The notes under the pieces were generated by a model that worked only from the letters and a program-made list of their open reading frames with translations, was not told the origin of the DNA and made no database searches. DNA of 64,000 nucleotides from JBHEBG01 sp046557915 (lineage in GTDB: Bacteria > Bacteroidota > Bacteroidia > Flavobacteriales > Flavobacteriaceae). A program made the translations under genes and the position numbers. This document shows positions 17,723 to 26,222 of this stretch, piece after piece (the stretch's first letter is position 1; the number at the start of each line of letters is the position of its first letter). The stretch lies in assembly GCF_046557915.1 (NCBI RefSeq), contig NZ_JBHEBG010000003.1:1-64000 (forward strand). Reading direction: 5' to 3'.

Positions 17723-18415
17723 ATGTTATTGTTTCAAGACCTTGCAAACGGGGCAGAAGTTGGGGATGCCATATCCGAAGAAAAAACACTTTCAGTAGTC
17801 GATTTAATAGTAAATGGTGGTACGGGCAGTATCGTTATTATTTCGGTGTTGTTTGTACTTTTATTTGTGGCGATGTATATTTATTTTGAGCGCATATTTG
17901 CCATAAAGGCAGCGTCCAAAATAGATAAGAATTTCATGAATCAAATACGCGATCATGTAATGAACGGCAAGCTCGAAGCTGCCAAATTACTTTGCGCCCA
18001 AACAGATTCTCCTGTGGCCCGTCTTACCGAAAAAGGAGTTTCCAGAATTGGAAAACCCTTGGACGATATCAATACCGCAATAGAAAATGCAGGTACCCTA
18101 GAGGTTTACAAACTAGAACGTAATGTCAGTGTGCTAGCCACAGTAGCCGGAGCAGCGCCCATGATCGGGTTTTTAGGTACGGTAATCGGAATGATATTGG
18201 CTTTCCACGAAATGGCCTCTAGCGGGGGACAGGCAGAAATGGGTTCTTTGGCCTCCGGTATATACACCGCCATGACAACCACTGTGGCAGGCCTTGTTGT
18301 AGGTATCATTGCATACATAGGCTACAATCACCTGGTAAACAGAACGGATAAAGTGGTACACAAGATGGAGGCAAACGCCGTAGAGTTCCTAGACTTATTG
18401 AACGAACCTGTTTAG
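17723..18415 (+). CDS. exbB: MotA/TolQ/ExbB proton-channel protein
   Basis: A 230-residue inner-membrane protein of the ExbB/TolQ family. Hydrophobic segments lie near residues 35-55, 135-160 and 180-200. The signature GFLGTVIGMILAFHEMA and the GIYTAMTTTVAGLVVGI segment are typical of the proton-conducting core. Together with the ExbD- and TonB-like proteins just downstream (9-bp and 1-bp-overlap spacing) it would energise outer-membrane transporters. TolQ is the alternative, but the trailing TonB-like gene favours the ExbB role. Confidence 0.9.
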   Translation: MLLFQDLANGAEVGDAISEEKTLSVVDLIVNGGTGSIVIISVLFVLLFVAMYIYFERIFAIKAASKIDKNFMNQIRDHVMNGKLEAAKLLCAQTDSPVARLTEKGVSRIGKPLDDINTAIENAGTLEVYKLERNVSVLATVAGAAPMIGFLGTVIGMILAFHEMASSGGQAEMGSLASGIYTAMTTTVAGLVVGIIAYIGYNHLVNRTDKVVHKMEANAVEFLDLLNEPV

Positions 18416-18424
18416 TGCTGAAAT

Positions 18425-18811
18425 ATGAAATTGAAAGGTAGAAATAAAGTAAGTCCAGACTTTAGCATGTCGTCCATGACAGATATCGTGTTTTTATTGC
18501 TGGTCTTTTTCATGCTCACATCCAACTCTCCAAATGCCTTGGATTTATTATTACCAAAGGCAAAAGGGAAATCTACCAATACTCAAAATGTCTCGGTTAC
18601 CATCAACAAAGACCTGGAATATTTTGTGAACAACGAGAGAATTAACGGAGAATACATAGAAATTGAATTAAAAAAGGCACTGGAAGGGCAAGAAAAACCT
18701 ACGATTATCCTAAGGGCGGAAGAAAGTGTGGCCATTAAAGAAGCGGTCCACGTTATGGATATCGCCAATAGGAACAGTTATAAGGTTATTTTGGCAGTGC
18801 GACCCAATTAA
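18425..18811 (+). CDS. exbD: ExbD/TolR-family biopolymer transport protein
   Basis: A 128-residue protein with one N-terminal transmembrane helix (SSMTDIVFLLLVFFMLTS, about 17-34). The Asp in MTDIVF is the conserved proton-carrying residue. The rest is a periplasmic domain ending in a typical KVILAVRPN strand. It works as partner of the ExbB protein. Its stop codon shares a base with the start of the TonB-like gene (TAATG), indicating translational coupling. Confidence 0.92.
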   Translation: MKLKGRNKVSPDFSMSSMTDIVFLLLVFFMLTSNSPNALDLLLPKAKGKSTNTQNVSVTINKDLEYFVNNERINGEYIEIELKKALEGQEKPTIILRAEESVAIKEAVHVMDIANRNSYKVILAVRPN

Positions 18812-19707
18812 TGTCGCTATTAGATACGAGACACAAGAAAAAATCCTTTACACTTACAACTTTGTTGTTAAGTGTACTATTACTCTTGCTTTTTTATATA
18901 GGACTCACCTATATGGATCCTCCCATTGAAAATGGTATTTCCATAAATTTTGGCACTACGGATTTTGGTAGTGGTAATGTACAACCAAAAGAAAAAGTAA
19001 AATCCGAACCCAATAAGAAACCTACAGAACCAAAAATAGAAGAACAAGAGATAGAAAAAGTAGCCAAGGAGACTGCCGAAGAAGCCCCGGCAAAAGCACC
19101 ACCGGCAGAAAAGGTCTTAACGCAAGAAAGCGAAGAATCCATTAAAATAAGACAAGAACAAGAGGCTAAGCGAATAGCGGACAATGCTGCCAAAAAAGCC
19201 AAGGCAGAGGCGGAAAGGGAGGCTAAAAGGAAACGCGATGCGGAGGCCAAGGCCGAGAAAGAACGCCAGGCAAAGAAAAACAAACTCGATGCCCTTATGG
19301 GAGGACTCAATAAATCCGATGGCACGGCCTCTGGTTCTGAAGGTGATGACCACAAAACAGGGGATAAAGGACATCCAGATGGTGATCCGTATGCTACTAG
19401 TTATTACGGAAGCCCTGGTTCGGGAAATGGTACAGGCGGTTATGGATTAAATGGTAGATCCTTGGTAAGTAGGGGTAAGGTACCTCAAGAATGTAACGAA
19501 GAAGGTACTGTAGTTGTAAAAATTGTTGTGGACAGAACAGGAAAGGTAATCAGTGCCACCCCCGGGGTAAAAGGTACCAATAACAGTCACCCTTGTCTTT
19601 TAGATCCTGCCAGTAAGACCGCATTTAAACACAAATGGAATTTGGATTCCAATGCGCCCAGTCAACAAATAGGATTTGTAGTGGTCAATTTTAAATTGAG
19701 TGAATAG
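18811..19707 (+). CDS. TonB-like energy transducer
   Basis: A 298-residue protein with a short cytoplasmic N-terminus, a single transmembrane helix (about 15-32, LLLSVLLLLLFYIGLTY) and a long periplasmic spacer rich in Lys, Glu, Ala and Pro (about 65-165) that includes a charged, probably helical stretch. A Gly-rich part follows (about 170-220), then a C-terminal TonB-like beta domain (GTVVVKIVVDRTGKVISA). This layout fits a TonB that transmits ExbBD energy to outer-membrane receptors. A TolA-like role is possible because of the Ala/Lys/Glu-rich helix. Confidence 0.85.
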   Translation: MSLLDTRHKKKSFTLTTLLLSVLLLLLFYIGLTYMDPPIENGISINFGTTDFGSGNVQPKEKVKSEPNKKPTEPKIEEQEIEKVAKETAEEAPAKAPPAEKVLTQESEESIKIRQEQEAKRIADNAAKKAKAEAEREAKRKRDAEAKAEKERQAKKNKLDALMGGLNKSDGTASGSEGDDHKTGDKGHPDGDPYATSYYGSPGSGNGTGGYGLNGRSLVSRGKVPQECNEEGTVVVKIVVDRTGKVISATPGVKGTNNSHPCLLDPASKTAFKHKWNLDSNAPSQQIGFVVVNFKLSE

Positions 19708-19711
19708 ATTG

Positions 19712-19719
19712 TACCTTTG
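19712..19719 (+). promoter_or_regulatory. Candidate -7 box for folC
   Basis: TACCTTTG matches the Bacteroidota -7 consensus TAnnTTTG and lies 19 bp before the folC start, which would give a very short leader. The nearest TTG upstream (19696-19698) is only 13 bp away, shorter than the usual spacing, so this is tentative. Confidence 0.45.
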
Positions 19720-19738
19720 CAGATTCAATCAGCATTGA

Positions 19739-20950
19739 ATGACCTATAAGGAAACTTTGGATTGGATGTTTGTACAACTTCCAATGTATCAGGAAAAAGG
19801 CAAAGTTGCCTTTAACGGCAAATTAGATACTATTAGGTCTTTTTCCGATTACTTAAACTCCCCCCACAAAAAATTTAAAAGTATCCACGTTGCGGGTACC
19901 AATGGAAAAGGTTCCTGTAGTCATATGTTGGCTTCCATACTACAAGAGGCGGGCTATAATGTTGGACTGTATACTTCTCCGCATTTAAAAGATTTCCGAG
20001 AGCGCATTAAAATAAATGGACAAGAGGTCAGTGAACAGTTTGTTGTGGATTTTATAGAAGGCAATAGTTCATATTTTGAGGCACATAAAATGTCCTTTTT
20101 TGAAATGACCGTAGGTATGGCCTTCAGTTATTTTGCGGACCAAGAAATAGATATAGCGGTCATTGAAGTGGGATTAGGGGGGCGACTAGACTCTACCAAT
20201 ATTATAAGACCCGAAGTGTCCCTGATTACGAATATCGGTTTTGACCATATGGACATGTTAGGGGATAGCCTGGAAAAAATAACATTTGAAAAAGCCGGAA
20301 TTATTAAAGAGCAAGTGCCCGTGGTCATCAGTGAACACCAAGAAGGGGTGGCCATGGTCTTTAAATCGATCGCCCAGAAGAAAAATTCCGAGATTATATT
20401 TGCCGACAGCACTATCAAAACTATCTATCCAACATCCTTATTGGGAGACTATCAAACTAAAAATGTCAAAGGAGTGGTAGCTACTTTAAGGTTGTTACGG
20501 AATTTTCATATTACCGAGGAGCATATAAAAGCCGGGCTTATGAAGGTAGTGGAAAATACTGGCTTGTTGGGAAGATGGCAAGTGCTCCGTAATAAACCCA
20601 CGGCAATATGCGATACTGCCCATAATAGTGAAGGACTAACCTTGGTATTAGAACAGTTATTTAAACAAAAGTATGGCAAGCTCCACATGGTATTGGGTTT
20701 TGTGGTGGACAAAAATTTGGATGCCATTTTACCCCTTTTACCCAAAGATGCCCTTTACTTTTTTACTCGCCCAAATATTCGACGAGGTTTGGATGCCGAA
20801 ACCTTGATTAAAAAAGCAAGGGAATATGGGTTAAAAGGCCTTACTTATGGCAGTGTTAATGAGGCGTATAGCGCAGCACTTAAAGCCGCTGGCAGCACCG
20901 ATTTGATCTTCATTGGGGGAAGCACCTTTACGGTAGCGGAGGTACTGTGA
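19739..20950 (+). CDS. folC: Folylpolyglutamate synthase/dihydrofolate synthase
   Basis: A 403-residue Mur-ligase-like ATP-dependent enzyme that adds glutamate to dihydropteroate and folates in the cytoplasm. HVAGTNGKGSCSHML (about 50) is the P-loop, and the conserved EVGLGGRLDSTNI and FDHMDMLGDSLEKI segments follow. The C-terminal ligase domain has ICDTAHNSEGL and ends IGGSTFTVAEVL. The length is normal for bacterial FolC. It is on the same strand as the ExbBD/TonB set with a 31-bp gap. Confidence 0.94.
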   Translation: MTYKETLDWMFVQLPMYQEKGKVAFNGKLDTIRSFSDYLNSPHKKFKSIHVAGTNGKGSCSHMLASILQEAGYNVGLYTSPHLKDFRERIKINGQEVSEQFVVDFIEGNSSYFEAHKMSFFEMTVGMAFSYFADQEIDIAVIEVGLGGRLDSTNIIRPEVSLITNIGFDHMDMLGDSLEKITFEKAGIIKEQVPVVISEHQEGVAMVFKSIAQKKNSEIIFADSTIKTIYPTSLLGDYQTKNVKGVVATLRLLRNFHITEEHIKAGLMKVVENTGLLGRWQVLRNKPTAICDTAHNSEGLTLVLEQLFKQKYGKLHMVLGFVVDKNLDAILPLLPKDALYFFTRPNIRRGLDAETLIKKAREYGLKGLTYGSVNEAYSAALKAAGSTDLIFIGGSTFTVAEVL

Positions 20951-20967
20951 TTTTTTGTAGGTTTTTC

Positions 20968-20998
20968 TTTTGGGAAAATAAAAACAATCCTATATTTG
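20968..20998 (+). promoter_or_regulatory. Promoter of the tRNA-Val(UAC) transcript
   Basis: TTTTG at 20968-20972 and TATATTTG at 20991-20998, with 18 bp between TTG and TATATTTG, match the Bacteroidota promoter (TTG, 17-23 bp, TAnnTTTG). Transcription should begin near 21005, before the broken tRNA fragment, so the fragment would be part of the precursor leader. Confidence 0.75.
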
Positions 20999-21033
20999 CA
21001 CTCCCTAATCTAAGGATGGGGATTTTGATATAA

Positions 21034-21074
21034 TGGGGCTCTTAGCTCATCCCGATAGTTATCGGGAGGTTCAG
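21034..21074 (+). pseudogene. Broken 5' fragment of tRNA-Val with a palindrome insert
   Basis: Bases 21034-21049 are identical over 16 nt to 21097-21112 at the start of the intact tRNA-Val. The copy is then interrupted by an 18-bp palindrome, after which GGTTCAG (21068-21074) again matches the D-arm of the tRNA before similarity ends. No anticodon arm is present, so this cannot be a functional tRNA. Confidence 0.7.
21050..21067. repeat. 18-bp palindromic element in the tRNA fragment
   Basis: TCCCGATA (21050-21057) and TATCGGGA (21060-21067) form a perfect 8-bp inverted repeat with a two-base centre. A 12-nt match to its left half (ATCCCGATAGTT) occurs at 26869-26880 behind the YegP-like gene, suggesting a small dispersed repeat family. 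Confidence 0.6.
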
Positions 21075-21098
21075 GGCAATATTGAAGAATTTTAAGTG

Positions 21099-21173
21099 GG
21101 GCTCTTAGCTCAGTTGGTTCAGAGCACCTGCCTTACAAGCAGGGGGTCACTGGTTCGAATCCAGTAGGGCCCA
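21099..21173 (+). tRNA. tRNA-Val (anticodon UAC)
   Basis: Acceptor strands GGGCTCT (21099-21105) and AGGGCCC (21166-21172) pair, with discriminator A at 21173. The D stem is GCTC/GAGC, the anticodon stem CCTGC/GCAGG has loop CTTACAA giving anticodon UAC, and the T arm is ACTGG-TTCGAAT-CCAGT. CCA is not encoded. A terminator follows and a promoter precedes. Confidence 0.95.
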
Positions 21174-21184
21174 CATCAAACGGA

Positions 21185-21214
21185 AAACCCGTGCTGAAAA
21201 GTGCGGGTTTTTTT
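21185..21214 (+). terminator. Terminator after tRNA-Val(UAC)
   Basis: AACCCGTGC and GTGCGGGTT pair around a TGAAAA loop, with two G-U pairs, followed by a run of T. Confidence 0.8.
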
Positions 21215-21270
21215 ATTTCCAGAAAACACAAAACAGGAGTCTTGATGTTTGGAAGGGAAGACAACGTAGG

Positions 21271-21390
21271 GTGTTCTCAAGCTTTTTAATTTTCTCTTTC
21301 AATAGTGGTTTTGCCCAGGGAGATATACAACTAGATGTCGATCATATTAAAGAACAAAGGTTTTCTGTAGCGTTGCAAGTAGGAAAGTAA
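21271..21390 (+). pseudogene. Possible remnant of a secreted-protein gene
   Basis: A GTG-initiated frame of 39 codons reads like a signal peptide (hydrophobic SFLIFSFNSGFAQ) followed by a short mature part (GDIQLDVDHIKEQRFSVA) and a stop. No ATG and no downstream continuation exist. It may be a decayed N-terminal fragment of an exported protein; chance is not excluded. Confidence 0.3.
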
Positions 21391-21899
21391 ACTTGGGATG
21401 AAACTCCTTAACTCTTAATAGTTTTTAGGTTTCTTTGCTCAAAATCTTTGAGCGTTTTTCTTCGATCAATCAGAAAACCTTACATAACATTAGCTTAATA
21501 CAATAACAATAAAATAACCCAAAGTAAACAGATTTTTAATTTGAGGTTAACACAATTTTTACAGCCGATGAGGTACTTTGTAGATGTGTTTAAACACAAT
21601 AATTAGGTATTTCATGTAATCTATTAGTTTTTGTCGACTATATGTGAATTCCAATTGACTGCCTCTGGCCAAGGCAGTTTTTCTTCTCTTGGATCAGAAA
21701 CACTGTTGATGGCGGGGGCTATTGAACCGTACCCCATCCCTCTTTAAAAAAGGATAAAGTTTTTTCTATTTTGCACAAGAACATCACCAAACACTGATTG
21801 TTAATAACATCAGTTGTAGCCTGTTCTAAAAATAACGTTTCCGAAACAATTACTTAACATTGGTATTGGTTATTTGCAGCGACAAAAACTAATACTTAA
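21391..21899. other. Intergenic region with two terminator-like hairpins before the porin
   Basis: A 509-bp gene-free stretch. One hairpin is GCTCAAA-ATC-TTTGAGC (21437-21453) followed by GTTTTT. A second is ACTGCCT (21658-21664) with AGGCAGT (21672-21678) and a TTTTTC tail. The roughly 200 bases between them could be a small transcript, but no promoter is clear. The rest is AT-rich leader of the porin gene. Confidence 0.5.
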
Positions 21900-23105
21900 A
21901 TGAAATCCAAAATCCTAACCCTAGGATTACTTGTATCCGTATTTTTTTCTTCATTTTCACAAGAAACCAATGCTCCATCTTTTGGCAAGGGACTTTTTAA
22001 CCTTATTGGAAAAGATAGCACCTGGAGTATGAAAATAGCCACCAGAATGCAATTGTTGGCAGTTGCCAATTGGGAAGAAGGACCAGACGGAGGCCTCGTA
22101 AATCCAGAATCGAACACTTTAGTACGTAGGGCCCGTCTAAAATTTGACGGGTTTGCCTATACACCAAAACTGAAGTATAAGTTGGAACTGGGTCTGTCCA
22201 ATAGGGACATTTCCGGAGCTTCGGAATTTAACCGTAATACCTCAAGATATATACTAGATGCCGTGGTAATGTGGAATTTTTACGAAAATTTTGAACTCTG
22301 GTTTGGCCAGACCAAACTTCCAGGTAACATAGAACGAGTAATTTCCTCGGGTAATCTTCAACAAGTAGATCGTTCCTTGGTTAACAGTAGATTCAACATA
22401 GACCGCGACATGGGAATTCAGCTAAGACATCATTTTAACTTATCGGAAAACTTTCTGATAAGAGAAAAGCTAGCCATCTCGCAAGGAGAGGGGAGAAATG
22501 TTACCGAAGGTAATTTAGGAGGGCATCAGTTTACCGCCCGTATAGAGCTCCTGCCCTTTGGGAAATTCAAAAGCAAGGGAGATTATAGCGGAAGTGATTT
22601 AAAGCGGGAGACGAGGCCAAAACTAATGATAGGGGTTACCTACGACAGCAATCAGGACGCGGTTAGGAATAGAAGTAATATGGGGTCATATATGGTTAAT
22701 GACGTTGGGTTCTACGAGACTACTATAAATACTTTCTTTTTGGATGGAATGTTTAAATACAATGGTTTTTCGCTAATGGGTGAATATGCCCATAGGGATG
22801 CCAAAGATGCTATTGCCAGAAATTCTGATGGCTCCGAGACGGGCGATGTGGTACAAGTAGGAGATGGTCTTAACCTACAGGCGGGTTATCTTCTGAACAA
22901 AGATTGGGAAGTATCTGGGAGGTACACAAATATTAAACTGGATGAGAATATAACGGGGAGTAACCCCGAAACGCAATATACACTTGGACTCTCCAAATAT
23001 ATTGTGGGTCATAAATTGAAGGTTCAAACAGATATTAGCTATCTTTCTGTAGAAAATGGTACTGATGAGTTAATGTATAGGTTGCAGTTCGACATTCATT
23101 TTTAA
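21900..23105 (+). CDS. OprP/OprO-like phosphate-selective porin
   Basis: A 401-residue outer-membrane protein with an N-terminal signal peptide (about 1-20, ending SSFSQ) and an alternating beta-barrel pattern to a C-terminal aromatic end (LQFDIHF). The R-ARLKFDGFAYTPKLKYKLEL and LWFGQTKLPGNIERV segments match the porin O/P family, which passes phosphate and polyphosphate across the outer membrane. The Pit-type phosphate permease follows 78 bp downstream, which supports phosphate as substrate. Confidence 0.85.
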   Translation: MKSKILTLGLLVSVFFSSFSQETNAPSFGKGLFNLIGKDSTWSMKIATRMQLLAVANWEEGPDGGLVNPESNTLVRRARLKFDGFAYTPKLKYKLELGLSNRDISGASEFNRNTSRYILDAVVMWNFYENFELWFGQTKLPGNIERVISSGNLQQVDRSLVNSRFNIDRDMGIQLRHHFNLSENFLIREKLAISQGEGRNVTEGNLGGHQFTARIELLPFGKFKSKGDYSGSDLKRETRPKLMIGVTYDSNQDAVRNRSNMGSYMVNDVGFYETTINTFFLDGMFKYNGFSLMGEYAHRDAKDAIARNSDGSETGDVVQVGDGLNLQAGYLLNKDWEVSGRYTNIKLDENITGSNPETQYTLGLSKYIVGHKLKVQTDISYLSVENGTDELMYRLQFDIHF

Positions 23106-23183
23106 AGGATGAAAAATAACCTTTAGATAACATTGTAACTATGTATTGGACAGATATTTGCCAACTTGATTTTTATTTAAATT

Positions 23184-25475
23184 ATGGATAATATTTACTT
23201 ATTAATGGTGATTGCCCTGGCTGCCTTGGCCGTGGCAGATCTTGTGGTCGGGGTCAGTAACGATGCCGTAAACTTTTTGAATTCAGCGATAGGGTCCAAA
23301 GCTATTTCGTTTAAGACTATAATGATCGTTGCAAGTTTGGGAATTGCCTTTGGCGCTATTTTTTCTAGTGGAATGATGGAGGTTGCAAGAAAGGGAATAT
23401 TTAACCCTGGGGAGTTCTATTTTAACGAAATCATGTTCATTTTCATGGCCGTAATGATTACGGACATTCTACTTCTAGATTTCTTCAACACCTTAGGTAT
23501 GCCCACCTCAACAACAGTGTCCATAGTATTTGAACTGTTGGGTGCAGCGGTAGCAATGTCTTTAATAAAGATCGCAGCGGACGGCGGAAATTTTGGTGAT
23601 GTTGTAAATTATATCAATACCACCAAAGCAACGGAAATTATTTTGGGTATTTTACTTTCGGTGGTAGTCGCGTTTTCCATTGGTGCTTTTGTGCAATGGT
23701 TATCTCGTTTGTTACTTTCTTTCAACTTTGAGAAAAAGGCGAAATGGGTAGGTGCCATTTTTAGTGGCGTTGCATTATCCGCAATTACCTATTTCATTCT
23801 AATGAAAGGAATTAAAGGTACACCATTTGCTGGTCAAAGTTTTGATTTGATTGGGGGAATGAAAATAAAAGATTTCTTGGAAGATCAGGTACTTCCCATT
23901 GTTTTGGTGAGTTTTGTTTTTTGGTCTCTTCTTTCGTATTTGCTTATTACTTTACTAAAAACAAATATTTATAAGTTAATAATCGGTGTGGGAACTTTTG
24001 CCTTGGCCTTGGCCTTTGCCGGCAATGACCTGGTTAATTTTATTGGAGTGCCCATAGCAGCTTGGCAATCCTATGAAGCATGGAGCGCTTCAGGAATAGC
24101 GGCTACTGAATTTAGCATGGAGATTCTGGCTGCAAAAGTGCCAACGCCTACCCTTCTGCTATTTCTTTCGGGTATGGTAATGGTGGTTACACTATGGTTT
24201 TCCAGTAAGGCCAGAAACGTTTTAAAAACCTCCATAGATTTATCAAGTCAGGGTGAAACAAAAGAACGTTTTCAACCCAACTTCCTGTCACGAAATTTGG
24301 TTCGGTTTTCCATATTGATTGGGAAATATACCTCCGTTGTAACTCCTTCGCCAGTTAAGAATGTAATAGAACAACAGTTTAAGAAACCCAGTATTCAATT
24401 ATCCAAAGGGAAAACCCATGAATTGCCAGCTTTTGATATGGTGAGAGCGGCGGTAAACCTGATGGTTGCCGGAATACTGATCTCCATTGCTACTTCCTAC
24501 AAACTACCTTTGTCCACTACCTACGTTACTTTTATGGTAGCCATGGGAACCTCATTGGCTGATAGGGCCTGGGGTAGCGAAAGTGCAGTATATCGTGTAG
24601 CCGGAGTGGTCAATGTAATAGGAGGTTGGTTTATGACTGCCATTATTGCTTTTGTTGCTGCAGGAACCGTATTGGCCCTCATTAGTTTTGGTAAAGGTGC
24701 CGCTATTGCAATATTATTGTTCGCTGCTATATTGCTTTTAGCAAGAAACTACATTTCCCACAATAAAAAAACCAAAGAGATTAAGGCGGAAGATAGTTTA
24801 AATAGGGCCGAAAGCAGTTCTATTCAGGGTGTTATCGAAGAAAGTGCTAAAAATATATCTAGCGTTATAAATCGGAGCAATAAAATTTACACCAATGCCA
24901 TCGATGGTTTGGCCAAACAGGATTTGGATCTCTTAAAAAAGAACAAAAAACAAGGAGCCAAACTGTCCGAAGAGATTGACGATCTAAGGGATAGCATCTT
25001 TTACTTCATAAAAAACCTTGATGATAGCAGCGTAGGGGCAAGTAACTTCTATATCAATATACTGGGATATCTGCAAGACATGGCTCAGTCTCTTGAATAC
25101 ATTGGGAAAGTTAGCCATAAACACGTTAACAATAACCACAAAAAGTTAAAGTACAATCAGATTAAGGAGCTTAAGGAAATAGATCATAAACTCGATGAAA
25201 TCCTTAGCAATGCAAAAAATGCCTTTGAGGAACGTTCTTTTGAGCAAATTGGCAAGGTCCTTAACAGTAAACAGGAATTGTTTGATCTTGTTTCACAAAA
25301 AATAGAGAAACAGGTGGCTAGGACCCGCACAGAGGAATCCAGTCCTAAAAATACCACATTGTACTTCTCGTTACTTTTGGAGACTAAAGATTTAATGAAT
25401 GCTATGATGAATCTTTTGGAGCAGTATTATGAAGCACATAATAGTACTGCTAAACCAACTTTGTTGGAAGAATAG
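23184..25475 (+). CDS. pit: Pit-type phosphate permease with PhoU-like C-terminal region
   Basis: A 763-residue protein, longer than a usual ~500-residue Pit permease. Residues about 1-530 form the PHO4 membrane domain with two repeats carrying VGVSNDAVNFLNSAIG and AGNDLVNFIGVPIA, and two STT segments (MPTSTTVSIVFEL; LPLSTTYVTFMVA). Residues about 545-763 are soluble and helical (NRSNKIYTNAIDGLAKQDL, IDDLRDSIFYFIK, LGYLQDMAQSLEYIG), resembling PhoU/Pit-accessory helical bundles. It would import phosphate as a metal-phosphate complex using the proton or sodium gradient; the tail may regulate it. A strong terminator follows. Confidence 0.9.
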   Translation: MDNIYLLMVIALAALAVADLVVGVSNDAVNFLNSAIGSKAISFKTIMIVASLGIAFGAIFSSGMMEVARKGIFNPGEFYFNEIMFIFMAVMITDILLLDFFNTLGMPTSTTVSIVFELLGAAVAMSLIKIAADGGNFGDVVNYINTTKATEIILGILLSVVVAFSIGAFVQWLSRLLLSFNFEKKAKWVGAIFSGVALSAITYFILMKGIKGTPFAGQSFDLIGGMKIKDFLEDQVLPIVLVSFVFWSLLSYLLITLLKTNIYKLIIGVGTFALALAFAGNDLVNFIGVPIAAWQSYEAWSASGIAATEFSMEILAAKVPTPTLLLFLSGMVMVVTLWFSSKARNVLKTSIDLSSQGETKERFQPNFLSRNLVRFSILIGKYTSVVTPSPVKNVIEQQFKKPSIQLSKGKTHELPAFDMVRAAVNLMVAGILISIATSYKLPLSTTYVTFMVAMGTSLADRAWGSESAVYRVAGVVNVIGGWFMTAIIAFVAAGTVLALISFGKGAAIAILLFAAILLLARNYISHNKKTKEIKAEDSLNRAESSSIQGVIEESAKNISSVINRSNKIYTNAIDGLAKQDLDLLKKNKKQGAKLSEEIDDLRDSIFYFIKNLDDSSVGASNFYINILGYLQDMAQSLEYIGKVSHKHVNNNHKKLKYNQIKELKEIDHKLDEILSNAKNAFEERSFEQIGKVLNSKQELFDLVSQKIEKQVARTRTEESSPKNTTLYFSLLLETKDLMNAMMNLLEQYYEAHNSTAKPTLLEE

Positions 25476-25536
25476 GCTTCCTATAGAGGTTAAAACAAGG
25501 CAGAACCTCGCCTTACCTATTTTAATAATAGAATTA

Positions 25537-25565
25537 AAATCCACACTTTTGTGTGGATTTTTTTA
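25537..25565 (+). terminator. Terminator after pit
   Basis: AAATCCACAC (25537-25546), a TTTT loop and GTGTGGATTT (25551-25560) make a perfect 10-bp stem with a T tail. The following 19-nt segment is identical to one behind the tRNA-Val terminator. Confidence 0.92.
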
Positions 25566-25590
25566 TTTCCAGAAAAATCGGGAGCAAGAA

Positions 25591-25617
25591 AAAGCCCGAT
25601 AGACTTCGGGCTTTTTT
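25591..25617. terminator. Second terminator-like hairpin before the Fur-family gene
   Basis: AAAGCCCGA (25591-25599) pairs with TCGGGCTTT around a TAGACT loop, followed by TTTT on the plus strand. The stem also has A-rich flanks, so it could act for both the pit gene and the converging Fur-family gene. Confidence 0.75.
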
Positions 25618-25805
25618 AATAAACTAACTCAAACTAAACTAACTCAAAACTCAATACAAATTTGGGGGTTATGTCAGTATTGTATGTTAATGAAACGTCA
25701 TCATTGGATTAGGAAAAAAATAGTTGGCCCAGTGGGCCTAAAAACCTTACCCTTCATTAACACTTTGCGCTGCCTTTTACGCGTTGCGATACGCTGTTTT
25801 CAAAA

Positions 25806-26222
25806 TCATTGGAGGTTACAAGTTTCGCATACGCCTTTGATTACCAGGTTTGCATTTTCGGCCAGGTAGCCCTCGGGGAGATTTATAAGGGGAATTTTAA
25901 ATTCCTTCAAACAAATGGTTTCTCCACATTTATTGCAATGAAAGTGTAAATGCAGGTCTTTGCCCAGTTTACAATTACAGCCCTTTTCGCAGAGCGCATA
26001 TTTGGCGGTGCCGGTACCATCATCGATTTGGTGCGCTATATTCTTTTCTTCAAAGGTTTTTAAGGTCCTGTAGAGTGTGGTTCTGTCCACTTGGGTAAAT
26101 GCTCGTTCTATATCGTTTAAGGTTTTTGCCACCTTGCTTTCTGTCATATGCTTAAAAATAAGTAGTCGCATGGCCGTTGGCCTAATTCCCTTGGCATTTA
26201 AAAACTGAGCAATGTTGTTCAT
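25806..26222 (-). CDS. Fur-family transcriptional regulator
   Basis: A 138-residue protein of the Fur family. The winged-helix N-terminus (RPTAMRLLIFKHM; DRTTLYRTLKTFEEKNI) is followed by a metal-binding part with HLHFHCNKCGETICL and a C-terminal CETC, giving the two CxxC pairs for structural zinc and a His-rich regulatory site. An additional CEKGCNC motif precedes the His cluster. It may be a Zur- or Fur-like repressor; the metal is not certain. The ATG at 26222 is preferred over an alternative TTG three bases upstream. Confidence 0.9.
   Translation of the reverse strand: MNNIAQFLNAKGIRPTAMRLLIFKHMTESKVAKTLNDIERAFTQVDRTTLYRTLKTFEEKNIAHQIDDGTGTAKYALCEKGCNCKLGKDLHLHFHCNKCGETICLKEFKIPLINLPEGYLAENANLVIKGVCETCNLQ

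Noticed and set aside
18909..19355. 148-codon antisense frame in the TonB-like gene
   Set aside because: It arises from the low-complexity Ala/Lys/Glu repeat; the sense gene has a clear helix, spacer and C-terminal domain.
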